64,000 nucleotides of DNA from Echinococcus granulosus (Eukaryota > Platyhelminthes > Cestoda > Cyclophyllidea > Taeniidae). The position numbers were made by a program, and so were the translations under genes. The DNA lies in contig NW_020170584.1 of assembly GCF_000524195.1 (NCBI RefSeq), positions 17,119 through 81,118 on the forward strand, written 5' to 3'. This document shows positions 1 to 11,068 of this stretch, piece after piece (the stretch's first letter is position 1; the number at the start of each line of letters is the position of its first letter). The notes below the pieces were generated by a model. It had not been told where the DNA came from. It saw only the letters and a list, made by a program, of their open reading frames with translations, and searched no databases.

Positions 1-498
1 CTCGGATCGCATCTAGGTTGCTTGATTATTACTGTAGCCGATTGAACGTGCAGAGTGTTCTACATCCCTCCCACGAGAGAGGAAGTGAGCACGCACACAG
101 ATGAAGAGGATGAAAGGCTATTTCCTTCTTTCTGGTAACCTTTTCCAACTCATTGTGATGCCTCTTAATCAAGTCCCCAGGTGTAGCCATCCCGTCGTGC
201 AGAAGGCGTTCCATGTCTCGCGTTTACCGCTTTCGATTAAGCTGGAAACCTTTCTGAACGTCGTTTGTCCTCCCCATTGGCAAGAGGTGTTGGAGGTTAG
301 AAAGGTGAAGGCGATTTTCTAGCAAAAAAGAGGTGAATTAAGTTTGTTAATCAAAATCCAGGCATGAAAAGTCAGTTTCGGAGGTTCAGTTTCTTTTCGA
401 AGAGCACTACTCAAACAGTTGAAAGTAGCGATATGATTAGTTGGCGATCGCGTTGCGCATTTGTTAAGTTCATTTCTGCATTTTTGCCTTTTTTCCAG
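1..498. other. Probable intron of the DPP8/9-like gene
   Basis: I recognise no coding exon here. The first identifiable DPP8/9 exon starts at 499 with an entry phase that needs one base from an upstream exon, so this stretch is most simply intron. The exon carrying the family's HGGP-type oxyanion-hole region would be expected just upstream and was not found, so it probably lies outside the window. Confidence 0.5.
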
Positions 499-1969
499 GA
501 TGCTGAGGGCACAAATCTACTGCCATTTCGGCTACGCACTGCTCCTCTGTGATTGTCGCGGTTCTGCAAATCGAGGAAGTCAATTTGCCGGACACATTAA
601 ATACCAAATGGTGAGATTTGTTGCCCACTACTTATAATCCGCCTAGTTAGTAGCATTTGCTTCGCCAGTCGTGTCTAAGTCTACCCATCTATTTGCCGTT
701 TACGGCTGCCCAATCCTGTCAGAAATGTGACAAATTTGGAGCTTCCAGCTGCAATTCTGGATCTCCATTTGATCTTCAGCCATTGCTCCGTCTCAGGTCT
801 ATCACTCCATTCTGAATGCATGCATGTGCAGCTATTTTTCGTCCCCCGTTTATCCTTTTTCTTCTCTCCCTGTGGTCAAGGGAACCGTGGAACTGCCTGA
901 TCATGTAATGTTCCTACGCGAAGCCGCGAATCAAACGGGCCTGATTGACCTTAGCCGCGTGGCGATCTATGGGAGCTCTTACGGTGCGCTGTAGTATTTT
1001 TTTAACTCGCGAAATTGTTGCTACAGTGGGAAAAATGCCCAATGGTCGCGTTTTGTTTGTTTCCCTCAGGTGGGTATCTGGCGCTTATGGCCGCGGCAAA
1101 ACACCGCGACGCCTACAGAGCCTCGATAGCCGTCTGTCCGGTTGTAAGTTGGCAGCATTATGACACAGCCTACACGGAGCGATACCTCGGCCTCCCCTCG
1201 GACCACGAAGATGCCTACGTGTAAGTTGATTGCTTTACTTTCGCGCACTAACAGCTCCAAAGCATTCGCCTTTTACTGAAATCCCATTGAAGTAGCGAGT
1301 AATTTGCCTGTTTTTTGCCGCCTGGCTAGAAATGGTGACGTGTTGACCTATGCCAGCTACTTTCCGGACGAGTCACCATACCTGCTGATCGCACATGGTG
1401 GACAGGATGAGAATGTCCACTTTGCGCACACAGCCAGTCTTCTGCAGCGTCTGAATGCCCTCGGCAAACCCTACCACCTCTCCGTACGCACCTCCGCCTA
1501 CTCACCACCCATTTCAGTAGTTAGGACGTGTCATATTGCTTACTACTAGATTGAGCTACTTATTTCTCACTTCAGCATCCTAATGCTAGGGTACCCTGAC
1601 AAGGTCATGGGCATTTTGTCTATTACTTTTGTTTTCCCCATTTAAAACCTTTTTTCGGTTTTAGTGCCTTTCATATCTGCTCGCTTTTTGGCTCCAAGTT
1701 CTTTTTTAATCCGTTTAAATTAATTCCTGGATTGTTGCTACTCACTGCCAATTTAAGTGTTTTGCTGTGAACTTGCACGACTGCTTAATCTTGCAACCGT
1801 ACTTACTCAAGCCTAATATTTTTATTATTACTCCTACGTGCATTTTTAATGAGGCATATTCCCTCCCCTCTAGTTTTATCCAGACTCGCGGCACAGGATC
1901 CGCGATGGTGACCACTTGATTGCAACGATCCTCAGCTTTCTCGACCAAACCCTTCAAATGCCTCCTTGA
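499..1969 (+). CDS. DPP8/9: Dipeptidyl peptidase 8/9-like serine peptidase, C-terminal part (5 exons)
   Basis: Cytosolic prolyl dipeptidyl peptidases of family S9B remove Xaa-Pro dipeptides from peptide N-termini. Exons: 499-610, 881-983, 1070-1220, 1330-1483, 1874-1969 (TGA); all join in phase with GT-AG borders. The encoded catalytic alpha/beta-hydrolase part contains CRGSANRG, a nucleophile elbow GSSYGG (Ser codon near 977), DTAYTERYLG, the Asp-bearing block GGQDENVHFAH and the His block YPDSRHRIRDGDH. The DENVHFAH string and its spacing are characteristic of DPP8/9 rather than DPP4. The propeller half and start codon lie upstream of the window, so the gene is partial. Oddity: the residue before the catalytic Ser is Ser, where the family motif is usually GWSYGG. 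DPP8 and DPP9 cannot be told apart here. The gene converges on PRCC across about 0.7 kb. Confidence 0.92.
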
Positions 1970-2675
1970 GATTACTCACCCCCCCCCCTCCGCCTTCCGT
2001 TTCTCTTGTTATCAACTCTTTTTTCCTCCCCTCCTTTTACTCCTTACTCTAAATTTGGGAAATTGTCTCCATTCTTTTTCTTTGCTTTTTTTGATTAAAA
2101 TAAGAAAAAATGAATAATGAGGTGGACTAAGACGGCCTTTTGCTTTCTAAGAGAGGTTTTCAACGTGTGGAGAGCTTTTCGTGAGGAAGGAGTCCTTTGT
2201 ACAGTCCTGTCATGTCATCAACCGGAGCAGTCATAGTTGGAGGTGTCAGCACGGAGGTCAACGCCGCCGATGGGGGGAGTAGGGAAGATAAGCTGCAGGA
2301 AAATCTCTCCAAGAATACAGCAGAAAGTTGATTTCTCCATGAAGAGCGAACTAAAATTTGCAGGTGACAGCCTAGCAAAACCCTAATACCTCTTCACTCA
2401 CAAACTGCCAATATTTTCTCCAAAAATCTGTTCCTCCTCCTAAAATACGGAACTCCGGCAAGCCATGTTTTATTTTCAAATTGAGAATCCGCCCAGAACT
2501 GCTCCTTCTTAAGGGTTTATTTGTGTTTATCAGCGAACCCGTCCAAACACTCACCAGTATAGTTCTAGCAACAAACACATCCACCTTTGAGGAAGCAATA
2601 AGGCTTGATTAGGTAAAGTTAAGGCGTGTATTTACAAGTAAAAGATAAAAAAGACTGAAGCAGAATGGAAGTCTC
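1970..2675. other. Convergent 3' region between DPP8/9-like and PRCC
   Basis: This 0.7 kb separates two facing stop codons and should hold both 3' UTRs. A T-rich tract and A-rich TTAAAATAAGAAAAAATG lie near 2093-2110 on the plus strand. A TTTTATTTT near 2467 reads as AATAAA on the minus strand, about 0.2 kb past the PRCC stop, and is a candidate poly(A) signal. No ORF with family features was seen. Confidence 0.4.
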
Positions 2676-5251
2676 TTAAAATCCGTACTTCTGTCGACTT
2701 TGTGCCTGATTTCGTCGTGCTTCTGCCCACTGCTCCTGCAACTCGTACTCCTGTTCTTGCGCCTGGAGAATAAATTCAAGGATCATAGCTACTTAAATCA
2801 AATAAGCACTCGACGATGCGTGGCGATTTGCATACAAGGTAGGGAAGAAAAAGCACCGTGATGAGTTGGCCTATTGCCAAAGTTTTAAATCCACTGCAGT
2901 TAATCAGAAATCCCCCTGCCAGTGACAACTTTATCCTTGATGGAGGTAAGCCTATGCTCCCAGGGACACACGCCCCTCTCTTCTGGTTGCGACGGAACGC
3001 TGCTCTCTTCTCTCCGGGATGGCAACTCACGTACCGGATTGTAAGGGTTGGCAGAGTGAGTCACACGACAACCCCCACACAAGCAATTGCCTCACCACCT
3101 CCAGTCTACACTGTTTTCACAGCGAAGAGTGAATACTTACTAGTCTGAAAAAAACTAGGTGATGATTAAAACGTCCTTTTTGCTACATGGGCAACACAAT
3201 GAGTTAAAAATTTACACAACCACAGATGGAACCAGGGAAACAAGCGGTAGAAGAGAGGGTCAAGAGGACCCAAGCGCAAAATCCTACCGACTCATAAACC
3301 AGCTAGCCTAATAAAAGGTGCTACTTAAATTTTTTACAGTAGCAATATTTTACCTTGTACGCGAGCCATGTGATTTGGTGCTTGCGGAAGGCCAATTTGC
3401 CCGGATTGTTCACCAGATGCTGTTGCGGCTCCATCTTGGGACGAGCGGTGGTAATATTTTTGAGCAGCTCCAGACTGGCACCAGCAGTCAGATCCTCTGC
3501 GCGAACCTCCCGCACCTTTGCCCTACCTGAGGCGGCGAGCAAATCGGCCACGGACATAGCAGTGGCGCCGCTACGACTTAGACGCGCTCGTTTACGCTAT
3601 GAGAAAGGAAAGAGCGCCAATTAGGAACACTTTAAGCTTATTTCATCGAGGGTGGCCTCAGAAGTGGCTCTAGTAACACGTCGATATGGTGAAGGCCTCC
3701 AGGGATCCCTCAAGGAAGAATCGATTGGGTACAGATAAATGTAAGGCATCCGCTATTTTTAGCTGACTACATGAATGCTCACGGCGAAAAGGGAAAGAAA
3801 ACTTGATCATGTGTTAGCAATAGGAGGGGATCGACTCAAAGCTACCGATGAAACGGTGAAAGATTGTTCAAGTATGAAGATTCGATGTATCGCCACAATG
3901 ACAACAAAGATGGCATGAAAATCAGCCGCTAGTCTGTCAACCCTAAAGGTGGATCAAGTTTCTCTTAGATTAACACATTATCCAACCATCGCAACCAAAA
4001 TAAAACCCACTGATTGGCAGTCAGGTCTATGAATCTTATTAACATGAAAAAAGGCAACTCACCTCGGGACCGGGAATAAACGTCTCCGCCGTAAACATGG
4101 GTCCCATTTCTTCCTCCTCCCCCTCCTCACTACTCGCGCCCTCTTCACGTTCCACACGCGGTCTTTTCGGTAGCTGCCAGTCCTTGAAGGGCTTCTCTTC
4201 CAATGGCGGAAGTTCTTGTGGCAAGGGAACCGTTTCTTGCGGTGTAGTATTACCCACTGCCGCCGCTTCAGCAGCAAGAATGCTCTCTCTTGCCCTACGC
4301 CGAGCTTCATCCGCATTCGAGGGCAACACTGAATCTTCCTGAGTTCCGTTGAAGGTGAAGAAGCCTTCTGGAGAGGCCGTATCGTAGTCCATATCACCAA
4401 CCTCGACAGATAATTCCGGTGTCCGCGGTGACTTTGCAGGAGCAGGCTTAGTTGGGATACTTTGAATCGCCTGTTTTGGAACAAGGAGAGATGGAATAAT
4501 CGGTTTGTCACCTTCCCTGACGATTAGAGCACGAGTTGGAGGAAGCAGATCCAAAAGGCTCTTGTGTGATGTAGACCCAACTGCTTTGCGAGGAGGTCTC
4601 TAAAATAAGGGTATCCAAAGAGCATGTAGCGTTTGAACAACTCATTCGTACTATCTATCAACAATAATTATCCAGGGCAATTTTGTCTTAAAAAGCATCA
4701 AATCCCAGAACTAGTATTAAGAACCGATAAATTTCAAGTAGAAGAAAAACCGTTTAAAGTACAGCGGCAAATAATTTTCCTTAGTATGGAAGAAAGGAGG
4801 ATATGCAAGTGAGGCAGTTACCTTAACATTTTCCAGGTCGTCAGAATCACTATCGTCAGAAGAATCGAACTGAAATAAAATTGTGAAAACGTTATCTTAT
4901 TGCAAACACATTCAAACAAAAACGCCCAAAGCGTACTTCTTCCACAGTAGGAATCGATAAAATGACCTTCCCATTTATTCCAGACTTTCGCTGAATGTTC
5001 AAGGGTTCTAAAAGAGGTTTCGCGTTCTTAGGCATGCGCATTTTATACTCATCCTCGACTTTATCATGAAAATCCATCTGTTTACTAGAAGTACTCTGAG
5101 ATTTCGTCGAACTGTTTTCATCTATTAATTTACCTACAAAAGTAGGGACACAATGAAAACATTCACATGGTTTGGTATCGAGAACATAAAAAGTTATACC
5201 TTCAGAGTCAGAATCTGACATATCTGAAGCACCGTAATCTACGAGAGCCAT
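2676..5251 (-). CDS. PRCC: PRCC homologue (proline-rich, mitotic checkpoint / splicing-associated nuclear protein)
   Basis: PRCC proteins are nuclear, associate with splicing factors and bind MAD2B in vertebrates. Exons in transcript order: 5251-5200, 5133-4937, 4869-4822, 4599-4063, 3596-3354, 2762-2676 (TAA). They total 1164 nt and 387 aa, and all splice phases agree. The N-terminus MALVDYGASDMSDSDSE resembles the family's MSLVAYASSDESE start. The middle is acidic and proline-rich with low-complexity Glu runs. The C-terminus has the diagnostic RKHQITWLAYK block followed by a Gln/Glu-rich helix ending RQKYGF, matching vertebrate RRKHQITYLIHQAKE...QAKYGF. The vertebrate N-terminal polyproline stretch is much reduced. 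The ATG is the first codon of the conserved N-terminus. Identification rests on both termini and is strong; function is inferred by homology. Confidence 0.93.
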
Positions 5252-6584
5252 TGTCGGTAAAATAAGCCAAATGAAGTGTAAGAGAGGCCAATTTCACGGG
5301 CTAAGTGCCTGAAATTCATCCAGCCAATCAGATAATAAGAGCAGGATCTAGTATTTAGTATCCATGTTTTGTTTATCGGTTCTTAAACAAAAAATTTGGC
5401 CTGATTTTCATTTTCATTATCATTTACTGCTTAGCAGCATGTTTTATGTTGCTTAAAGTGGCCAAAAAACGAAATGGATACTTAAGCATCTATGTATTTA
5501 CTAGCCCAGCTTAAAATGTCGATTACCTATTTTTTAAAGCATTTGTAAAGTAGTTATTTGTCAATAAATTTTGAGCAGCAAACTAATGCATGCAAAATCG
5601 ATGGAATTTTTTTGAGACAAGGGAGTTTCCCCAACACACTGGCAATCTCCTTACTGAAGACCACTTCGTAAATTAGAATGTTATTTGTTCATTATTCATT
5701 GTTTTTTTACCCAAGTACACTGCTAAGTAGCACCAAAAAGTTTTTTAACTTTGTACTACCTAACTTTGCTCAAATAAATCAGTGTTCTTGGTGTTTTTTT
5801 GTAGGGATGTGTCATTTATTAGTATAAGTAACTAAAACTAAACATTTGTAACTGCTCATCCCTTTTGCACAAAGTTGTCTTTTTTTGGGTTATTACTGAG
5901 CTTCCTAAATAACTGAGGAGGTTCTAATATTTAAATTAAATTCACCTTCTCTTCCGCCTTATAACCATTTTTGCAACGGCTCGTGTCCTAAAACAAATTA
6001 ATTTTCCATCATGTTCAGGTCACGACAAGGCAAAGCCTCCCAGTCTCCGTAGTTGAGTGATGTACATCGATATTCCGACAGCAAATCGTTGAGCGAATTT
6101 TGAGCTAAAAGAAGCCAAGTCCATCCATCTATCTCGTTTCCCTCCATCCTTCAACCCATCACTGATCGAATTCATGTTTCCACCAGCATAACCACTTTAA
6201 TCACCAACCAGGAACATTTGCTCCTTCTGCCTTCATCACACCGCCGGCGCTCTTAAACGCCGTATGCGTATCTGTCAGCTTGTCAAACTAATCTCTCTCC
6301 TCTGTCACTCCTCCTTCTCTCCAAACATTAGTCACCTGCCGTTCGCTTCATTTGGAAGCAACAGGAGTTTAGGTGTCCTTCAGCTTGTTGAATGCATCGT
6401 CAAATCAGCGCAAATTTTCCATTACGTGCGAGGTCTTCCATGGAGGAAGAACAAAAGGAAAAGAAAATAATGGAACAAACAGATGGAATCAAGACCGAGA
6501 ATGATATGAGTAATTGACAAGCAGACATGCCTTTCTTTCCACCGACCTGCCATTCGATCGAGCGCAACATCAACACTTTTCAAA
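5252..6584. other. Intergenic, AT-rich, upstream of PRCC
   Basis: This stretch holds the PRCC promoter side (minus strand) and AT-rich sequence. Short open frames such as 6264-6470 have no family features, no convincing splice partners and biased composition. Nothing codable is supported. Confidence 0.5.
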
Positions 6585-6826
6585 GGAGGAGGAGGAGGAG
6601 GTGGAGGAGGAGGAGGAGGGGGAGGAGGAGGAGGAGGAGGAGGAGGAGGAGGAGGAGGAGGAGGAGGAGGAGGAGGAGGAGGAGGAGGAGGAGGAAGAGC
6701 TCGTTTACTTNNNNNNNNNNNNNNNNNNNNNNNNNNNNNNNNNNNNNNNNNNNNNNNNNNNNNNNNNNNNNNNNNNNNNNNNNNNNNNNNNNNNNNNNNN
6801 NNNNNNNNNNGAGGAGGAGGAGGAAA
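6585..6826 (+). repeat. (GGA)n trinucleotide tract interrupted by an assembly gap
   Basis: An almost pure GGA/GAG tract runs from about 6585 to 6692, then a short unique piece, then 100 Ns, then a second GAG run at 6811-6824. Long acidic, arginine-rich or leucine-rich frames through it are repeat artefacts. The real repeat length is unknown because of the gap. Confidence 0.9.
6711..6810. other. Assembly gap (100 N)
   Basis: Exactly 100 Ns, the usual placeholder for a gap of unknown size. The unique words on both sides are nearly identical (GAAGAGCTCGTTTACTT before the gap, GAAAGAGCTCGTTTTACTT after it), so the flanks may be two copies of the same locus end. Confidence 0.95.
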
Positions 6827-7254
6827 GAGCTCGTTTTACTTAATCTTTTAAAGAAAAGCGCCCAAACCTTATACAAACCTGAAGGTGGTCCACATTACAT
6901 TGTTTACGCGATGGTGGAGAGATTAGTCCTCCCTTTGATCTCTGCAAGCGCAGCGATCACAAGGCCATTCTATAGGGGCGAAGGGAGGGACAGTGGGGTG
7001 GAGGGCGGGGTGGAGCAGAGACAATGGTCGAGTCATAACACAAGTAGGCTGCCTAAAATAGAATTTATCTGTAAATAATAAAAGATAAGGGGGAGGAGGG
7101 GGACGACCCGCCTGTATTTACATTCAGGGCTCTTAAAATTTGTTGCCCCTGAGTGGAAAACGAGGGTGGGTAGATAGCTTTGGCAAGGCGATGACCCTCA
7201 GTGTTGGAGGCATTTGTCAACGCGTAGAAGAAAATGAAAAAAAAAAAAAACAGC

Positions 7255-7400
7255 ATCCATCCCAGCCGTGCCCATTCATCCATCCTGGATCTTTCCATTT
7301 ATTCAACCATCCACCCATTCTGGATCCATCCATCCTAGATAAACCCATCCATTATGGATCCATCCATTCATCCATTTTGTGTCTAACCGATCATCCATCA
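7255..7400 (+). repeat. Degenerate ATCC/CCAT tetranucleotide tract
   Basis: Many CCATCC, ATCCATCC and TGGATCCATCC units occur in a row, preceded by an A-run near 7235. One strand gives a Pro/His/Ser-rich spurious frame. It belongs to the same dispersed GGAT/ATCC class seen at about 9.7, 10.6, 14.2, 37.2-37.6 and 58.0 kb. Confidence 0.75.
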
Positions 7401-7808
7401 ATCAACCCAATAAACGAGCAAGCTTATTCACCAAAAAAATACACCAAATGGCCAAGCTCCTACCTCGTAAGTATCGAAGGCAGATCTTCTACTGACTTGC
7501 TTCATTTTTACTGCCAGATGTGGTTCTCTCCTTATCAGGAAGGCTATAAATGGCCGAAATGTGTGAGGCATCAGCAAATAGGCATTAATTTACCACCTCG
7601 GTAAGCATAATTATGCCCTGCAGCCTTGGCGGTGGTGACCCGACTATTAACAGTCGGTGGCGGATGCGGGTGGGGCGGTGGAGGCGTTCGGCGATGCGAC
7701 CGGCGGCCGAGCCACATGTCACCGGCGCGGCGGATGACTCACCGGGGACTTCAAACACCCGCGAAATAGTATAAAAGAAAAATAGCGTCATTCTGCAAAC
7801 ATTGCCCT

Positions 7809-8252
7809 TTAGCACTTCCTGTCATTATCTCTCCCACTGCCTCGAGAGTCATAAGTACAGCCAAGAGAGTTGAACACGATCTCTGGAGGAAGAAAGGGGG
7901 TTAAGGCCTTTACGATGATGGCTCCTTTCCAGCATAGAGAAGCTATTTACTTACCAACCTCAATGCACCTCGTAGACGTCCAGCTAGCTGGACAACAGAA
8001 TTCCTTAAAGTAAGGAACATCCTCTATGGCAATTTGGCGAGTGGGAATGATTTCAGCCCCCATCTCATGCTGCCGGCTTGTCACTCCTGACATCGTTATT
8101 CGGTAAATGCGTGTGCGTGTCCATACCTCTACATCATTTACAATTTCCATGGGTCTTTGTGGTCCGTAAGCCTTGATAGCGCCCTCCTCATGCGATCGCT
8201 TCCTCTCAGCTACATAAAATGCCCACCTCGAATTCACTTTCTCACCAGACAT
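7809..8252 (-). CDS. Small two-exon gene, unknown family (123 aa)
   Basis: I do not recognise this protein. Exon 1 is 8252-7955, starting ATGTCTGG and ending at a perfect GTAAGT donor. Exon 2 is 7882-7809 (TAA), after a pyrimidine-rich CTTTCTTCCTCCAG acceptor. The 72-bp intron preserves frame and the total is 372 nt. The product is charged and lacks low-complexity sequence: the N-terminal third has SRWAFYVAERKRSHEEG, the centre is Val/Ile/Arg-rich, and the C-terminal third has four cysteines. No signal peptide or membrane segment is visible. A long uninterrupted frame, a consensus donor and a clean acceptor in one place favour a real gene. A chance frame is the alternative. Confidence 0.5.
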
Positions 8253-8540
8253 TTCAAAATCTCAATTTTTCCTCTTTTTTCACCTTCCATTCAAAGATAA
8301 ATCCAAATTGGGATACGGTTTTGAGTCCATTTGGAAAATCACTCGCATTTCTTCATTAGGAGAACAGCTGGCGTTAATTGTCCCTCACAAGCATGAGAAA
8401 TAGGGAGAGGACCATCTGTTGCCCTCCTTCTTGGCACAAAAATAGCGGTGAACTAATGTCAAAAATTACTTTTAACTACACCTCGACCGTCTAAGCCCTC
8501 CTACCACTAAAGCCTTTAAATTGGGCTCGCAAAAAGCGCC

Positions 8541-8700
8541 AATCGATAGGCCTGCAGCTTTGCTGCCCCAGATATCGACCCGCTCGCCCATCACCGATCG
8601 ATAGCCCCACCACAGCTGTCCTAGAACTCAGAGCAAAAAATATGGATCGATTTTACCTTGCCTGCGTAAGCCAATCAAATTGATGGTATAATCGATAAAT
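8541..8700. promoter_or_regulatory. Cluster of ATCGAT / DRE-like motifs
   Basis: Five related words occur within about 160 bp: AATCGATAGG (8541), GATATCGACC (8571), GATCGATAGC (about 8596), GGATCGATTT (about 8644) and AATCGATAAA (about 8690). They lie 290-450 bp upstream of the minus-strand ATG at 8252. In insects TATCGATA is the DREF/BEAF site; use of this motif here is inference. A similar pair occurs in the putative CELF internal promoter (21913-21977). Confidence 0.35.
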
Positions 8701-9675
8701 GTAACCGTACGAAATTTAACTCAACTGCAGATGAAGAATGCAAATATTGAAGGTAAGTCCTTTTTTATGAAGATTATGTATTTACTATTGAATAATATGC
8801 TTGACTCGTTCTGCAACCTATTTAATGTTTAATACAACTCTACTAAATGACTAAAATTAGAAACATATCTGCACAATTCGGATGGGTTCTTGCTTTCCAA
8901 CGTACTTGACAATTTGAAGGGTTAAATGTGCTGGTAAATTATTAATTGCTCTGTAAATTGTGGCCACATCTGTGAAGATTTATAACGCTTGAATAATGAA
9001 TGCATCAACCGGCTTGGCTAAAAATAAAAGCACTTGCCACTTTGAAGAGAATTTTTTACTCACATTTTTACTTCAAGATTGGATTGAGTAGAAGACAGAA
9101 AAAGTAGGCTATTTTACTCTTGAGGATAGTAAATTTTGATGAATAATTCATTAAGCTGGCACTTTTTTATTAGTTTAGGGAAAAACGAACTTCTCTTGTC
9201 TTATTACACTTGTCTGTCTGCCGAGTTGTTGTGTTGTATGGCACGAGCACTTTGAGAGGTAAATATTCCCTAACTCTTCTCCCTCCATCGGCGATAGTAA
9301 TAACCACGAGAAGCTCAAGGTGGTCTTCCATTGTTGTCTGAATGACAGGTAGACAGGAAGCACGTCAATCTGGTGGAGGAGATGCTACTGGAACACCAAC
9401 ATGGAGAGCAAGGTGGGAAAACAAATTATTTACTTTTCTGCAGTGTCTATTAAAGGCAGTTATTGTGTCTAGAGGATGACCATGTTTAAGGGGAAAGAAA
9501 CAAATTTTGCTCTATTAGGATATGTTTCCAATAAAATGGAATTCCGGAAAAAAGGTTGAACATGTTAAAAAATTAGGGTGTTTCACTAGTATTACAGGTA
9601 TGATTTCAGAAAAAATAAATACCAGAGGGAAGGGCCCAGAGATAGAGGAGTGGGTGCATTTGGAATGGAGAAATA

Positions 9676-9845
9676 GACAGATGGATGGATACGGGATGGA
9701 TGGATGTATAAAAGGAAGGATATCGGGTTGGTGAAGGAATGAATAAATGGTTTGATGGACAAGTGGACGGACGGATATCTAGTGAATAGTTTGATGGATG
9801 GATGGATGGACACCGGATTGATACTAGGTGGATGGATGGAGCCGA
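9676..9845 (+). repeat. Degenerate GGAT tetranucleotide tract
   Basis: Repeated ATGGATGGAT, GGACGGA and GATGGATGG units interrupted by short unique words. The opposite strand gives a spurious Ser-Ile-His-Pro frame. It is the same repeat class as at 7255 but in the other orientation. Confidence 0.75.
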
Positions 9846-10630
9846 ACTGTATAAATGGTTTGAAATCAACCCCAAAATCTCAACAATACATCTTCCCAGA
9901 AAGCTGCATTCGCCATCACCTTAAACCCCTTGACGTTAAGCAATTTGGGCAGTAAGTTGTTCCACCTCCACTCCACTTAAGGTATAGGTAGTGGGTGAAG
10001 TTCTACCCGACAACTTATTTGCCCTCTAATTGCTCGTACCACAGAACGGTTGACTTTTAAATTTCGTGTCTCTACGTGCGTGGGTGGACATAGAGCCAGA
10101 AGAAGATTGATTAATAGGTAAGGCAGCCTCGTTTCCCTATTTTGTCTCCAAGTAATTAGTGAATTTTTCTCCTCCTGGGAAGCATTTAATTAGCTTCACT
10201 CTGAATACCCTAATTGGAATCCACCAAACAACGAACAATCTACCAATCCCTGTAGGCTCAATATAGGGTACTTCTTTTAGTCAAATGAGGTGTAGATTTG
10301 TTCTTTTTCTTTTAGGGCTGTCTATCACCTTCGTCCCCCTCTTCCACCAGGCCACGTCTAAGGCGATTCGAAAGGCGGTCTTCTTTCATCAGTGATTCAA
10401 GGAAGGCCTGACGTTGTGAATAAAGTCAGGTCTCTTCCCTGAAGGGCGTGAAACAGCCACAGCAGTCACTTTTGACGCCTTTATCAGGTTTGTGTCTTAA
10501 GTGGTGCCACAGTAGCCACAAATTTGGTAGTGGATTTAGTCTTGAGGAGGAGGAAGAAATGTGGAACCTTCCATCTAATCAGAGGGTTAGGAAATCTCTT
10601 CACCCCACCATTTATTCTTTCGCGCGTCCA

Positions 10631-10735
10631 GATTCCATCCATCTGTCCAACCAACCATTCCTCTATCCACCTTCACTTCCTTTCATTGATTTTTTCGTAC
10701 ATCCATCGGTCCATTCGGTGCCCCTCCACTCGTCC
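10631..10735 (+). repeat. ATCC-type degenerate tetranucleotide tract
   Basis: A short run of CCATCCATCTGTCC-like units with ATCCATCGGTCCATTCGG, weaker than the other members of the class. Confidence 0.55.
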
Positions 10736-10829
10736 GATGATTCAATGCACGCATGATAAAGTCTACTTTACGAAGGCCATTTAATTGCCACTTTAAAACC
10801 CACTAATTATTTCTATGAGCTACAAAAGT

Positions 10830-10851
10830 ACACACACACACACACACACAC
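10830..10851 (+). repeat. (AC)11 microsatellite
   Basis: Uninterrupted AC dinucleotides about 220 bp before the CELF start codon. Confidence 0.95.
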
Positions 10852-11068
10852 GCAACCGAAAACGCGTTATTGCGTTCTCCTGCATGCGCGCGTGTGCTCA
10901 CCTCACCTTCCCTCCTCGTTCTCCCCACTTATCAGCCAATCAGCAAGTTGGGAGCATAAACAGCTGAAAGATGAGCAGCACTAGCAGCAACATCATCACC
11001 ATCGACTGTGGTGCGTGGTGCAGCAGGCAACTTCTCCCCGTGCTCCACGACGACGGTTGAATAGGCTG

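Larger units (their letters stand above)
8253..11068. other. Intergenic region upstream of CELF
   Basis: This is non-coding as far as I can see. It contains the ATCGAT cluster (8541-8700), two GGAT/ATCC tracts, an AC dinucleotide repeat and, immediately before the CELF ATG, a CAG/CAT-rich segment that is probably 5' UTR. The CELF frame is open upstream to 10985, after an in-frame TAG at 10982, but holds no earlier ATG. Other short frames lack support. Confidence 0.5.

Noticed and set aside
6514..7078. Long Glu-rich, Arg-rich and Leu-rich open frames across the GGA tract
   Set aside because: They are translations of a trinucleotide repeat and a run of Ns, with no splice partners or non-repeat sequence.
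9592..9875. Ser-Ile-His-Pro-rich open frames (also at 7.3, 10.6 and 14.1-14.4 kb)
   Set aside because: Periodic translation of the GGAT/ATCC tracts; low complexity in every frame.
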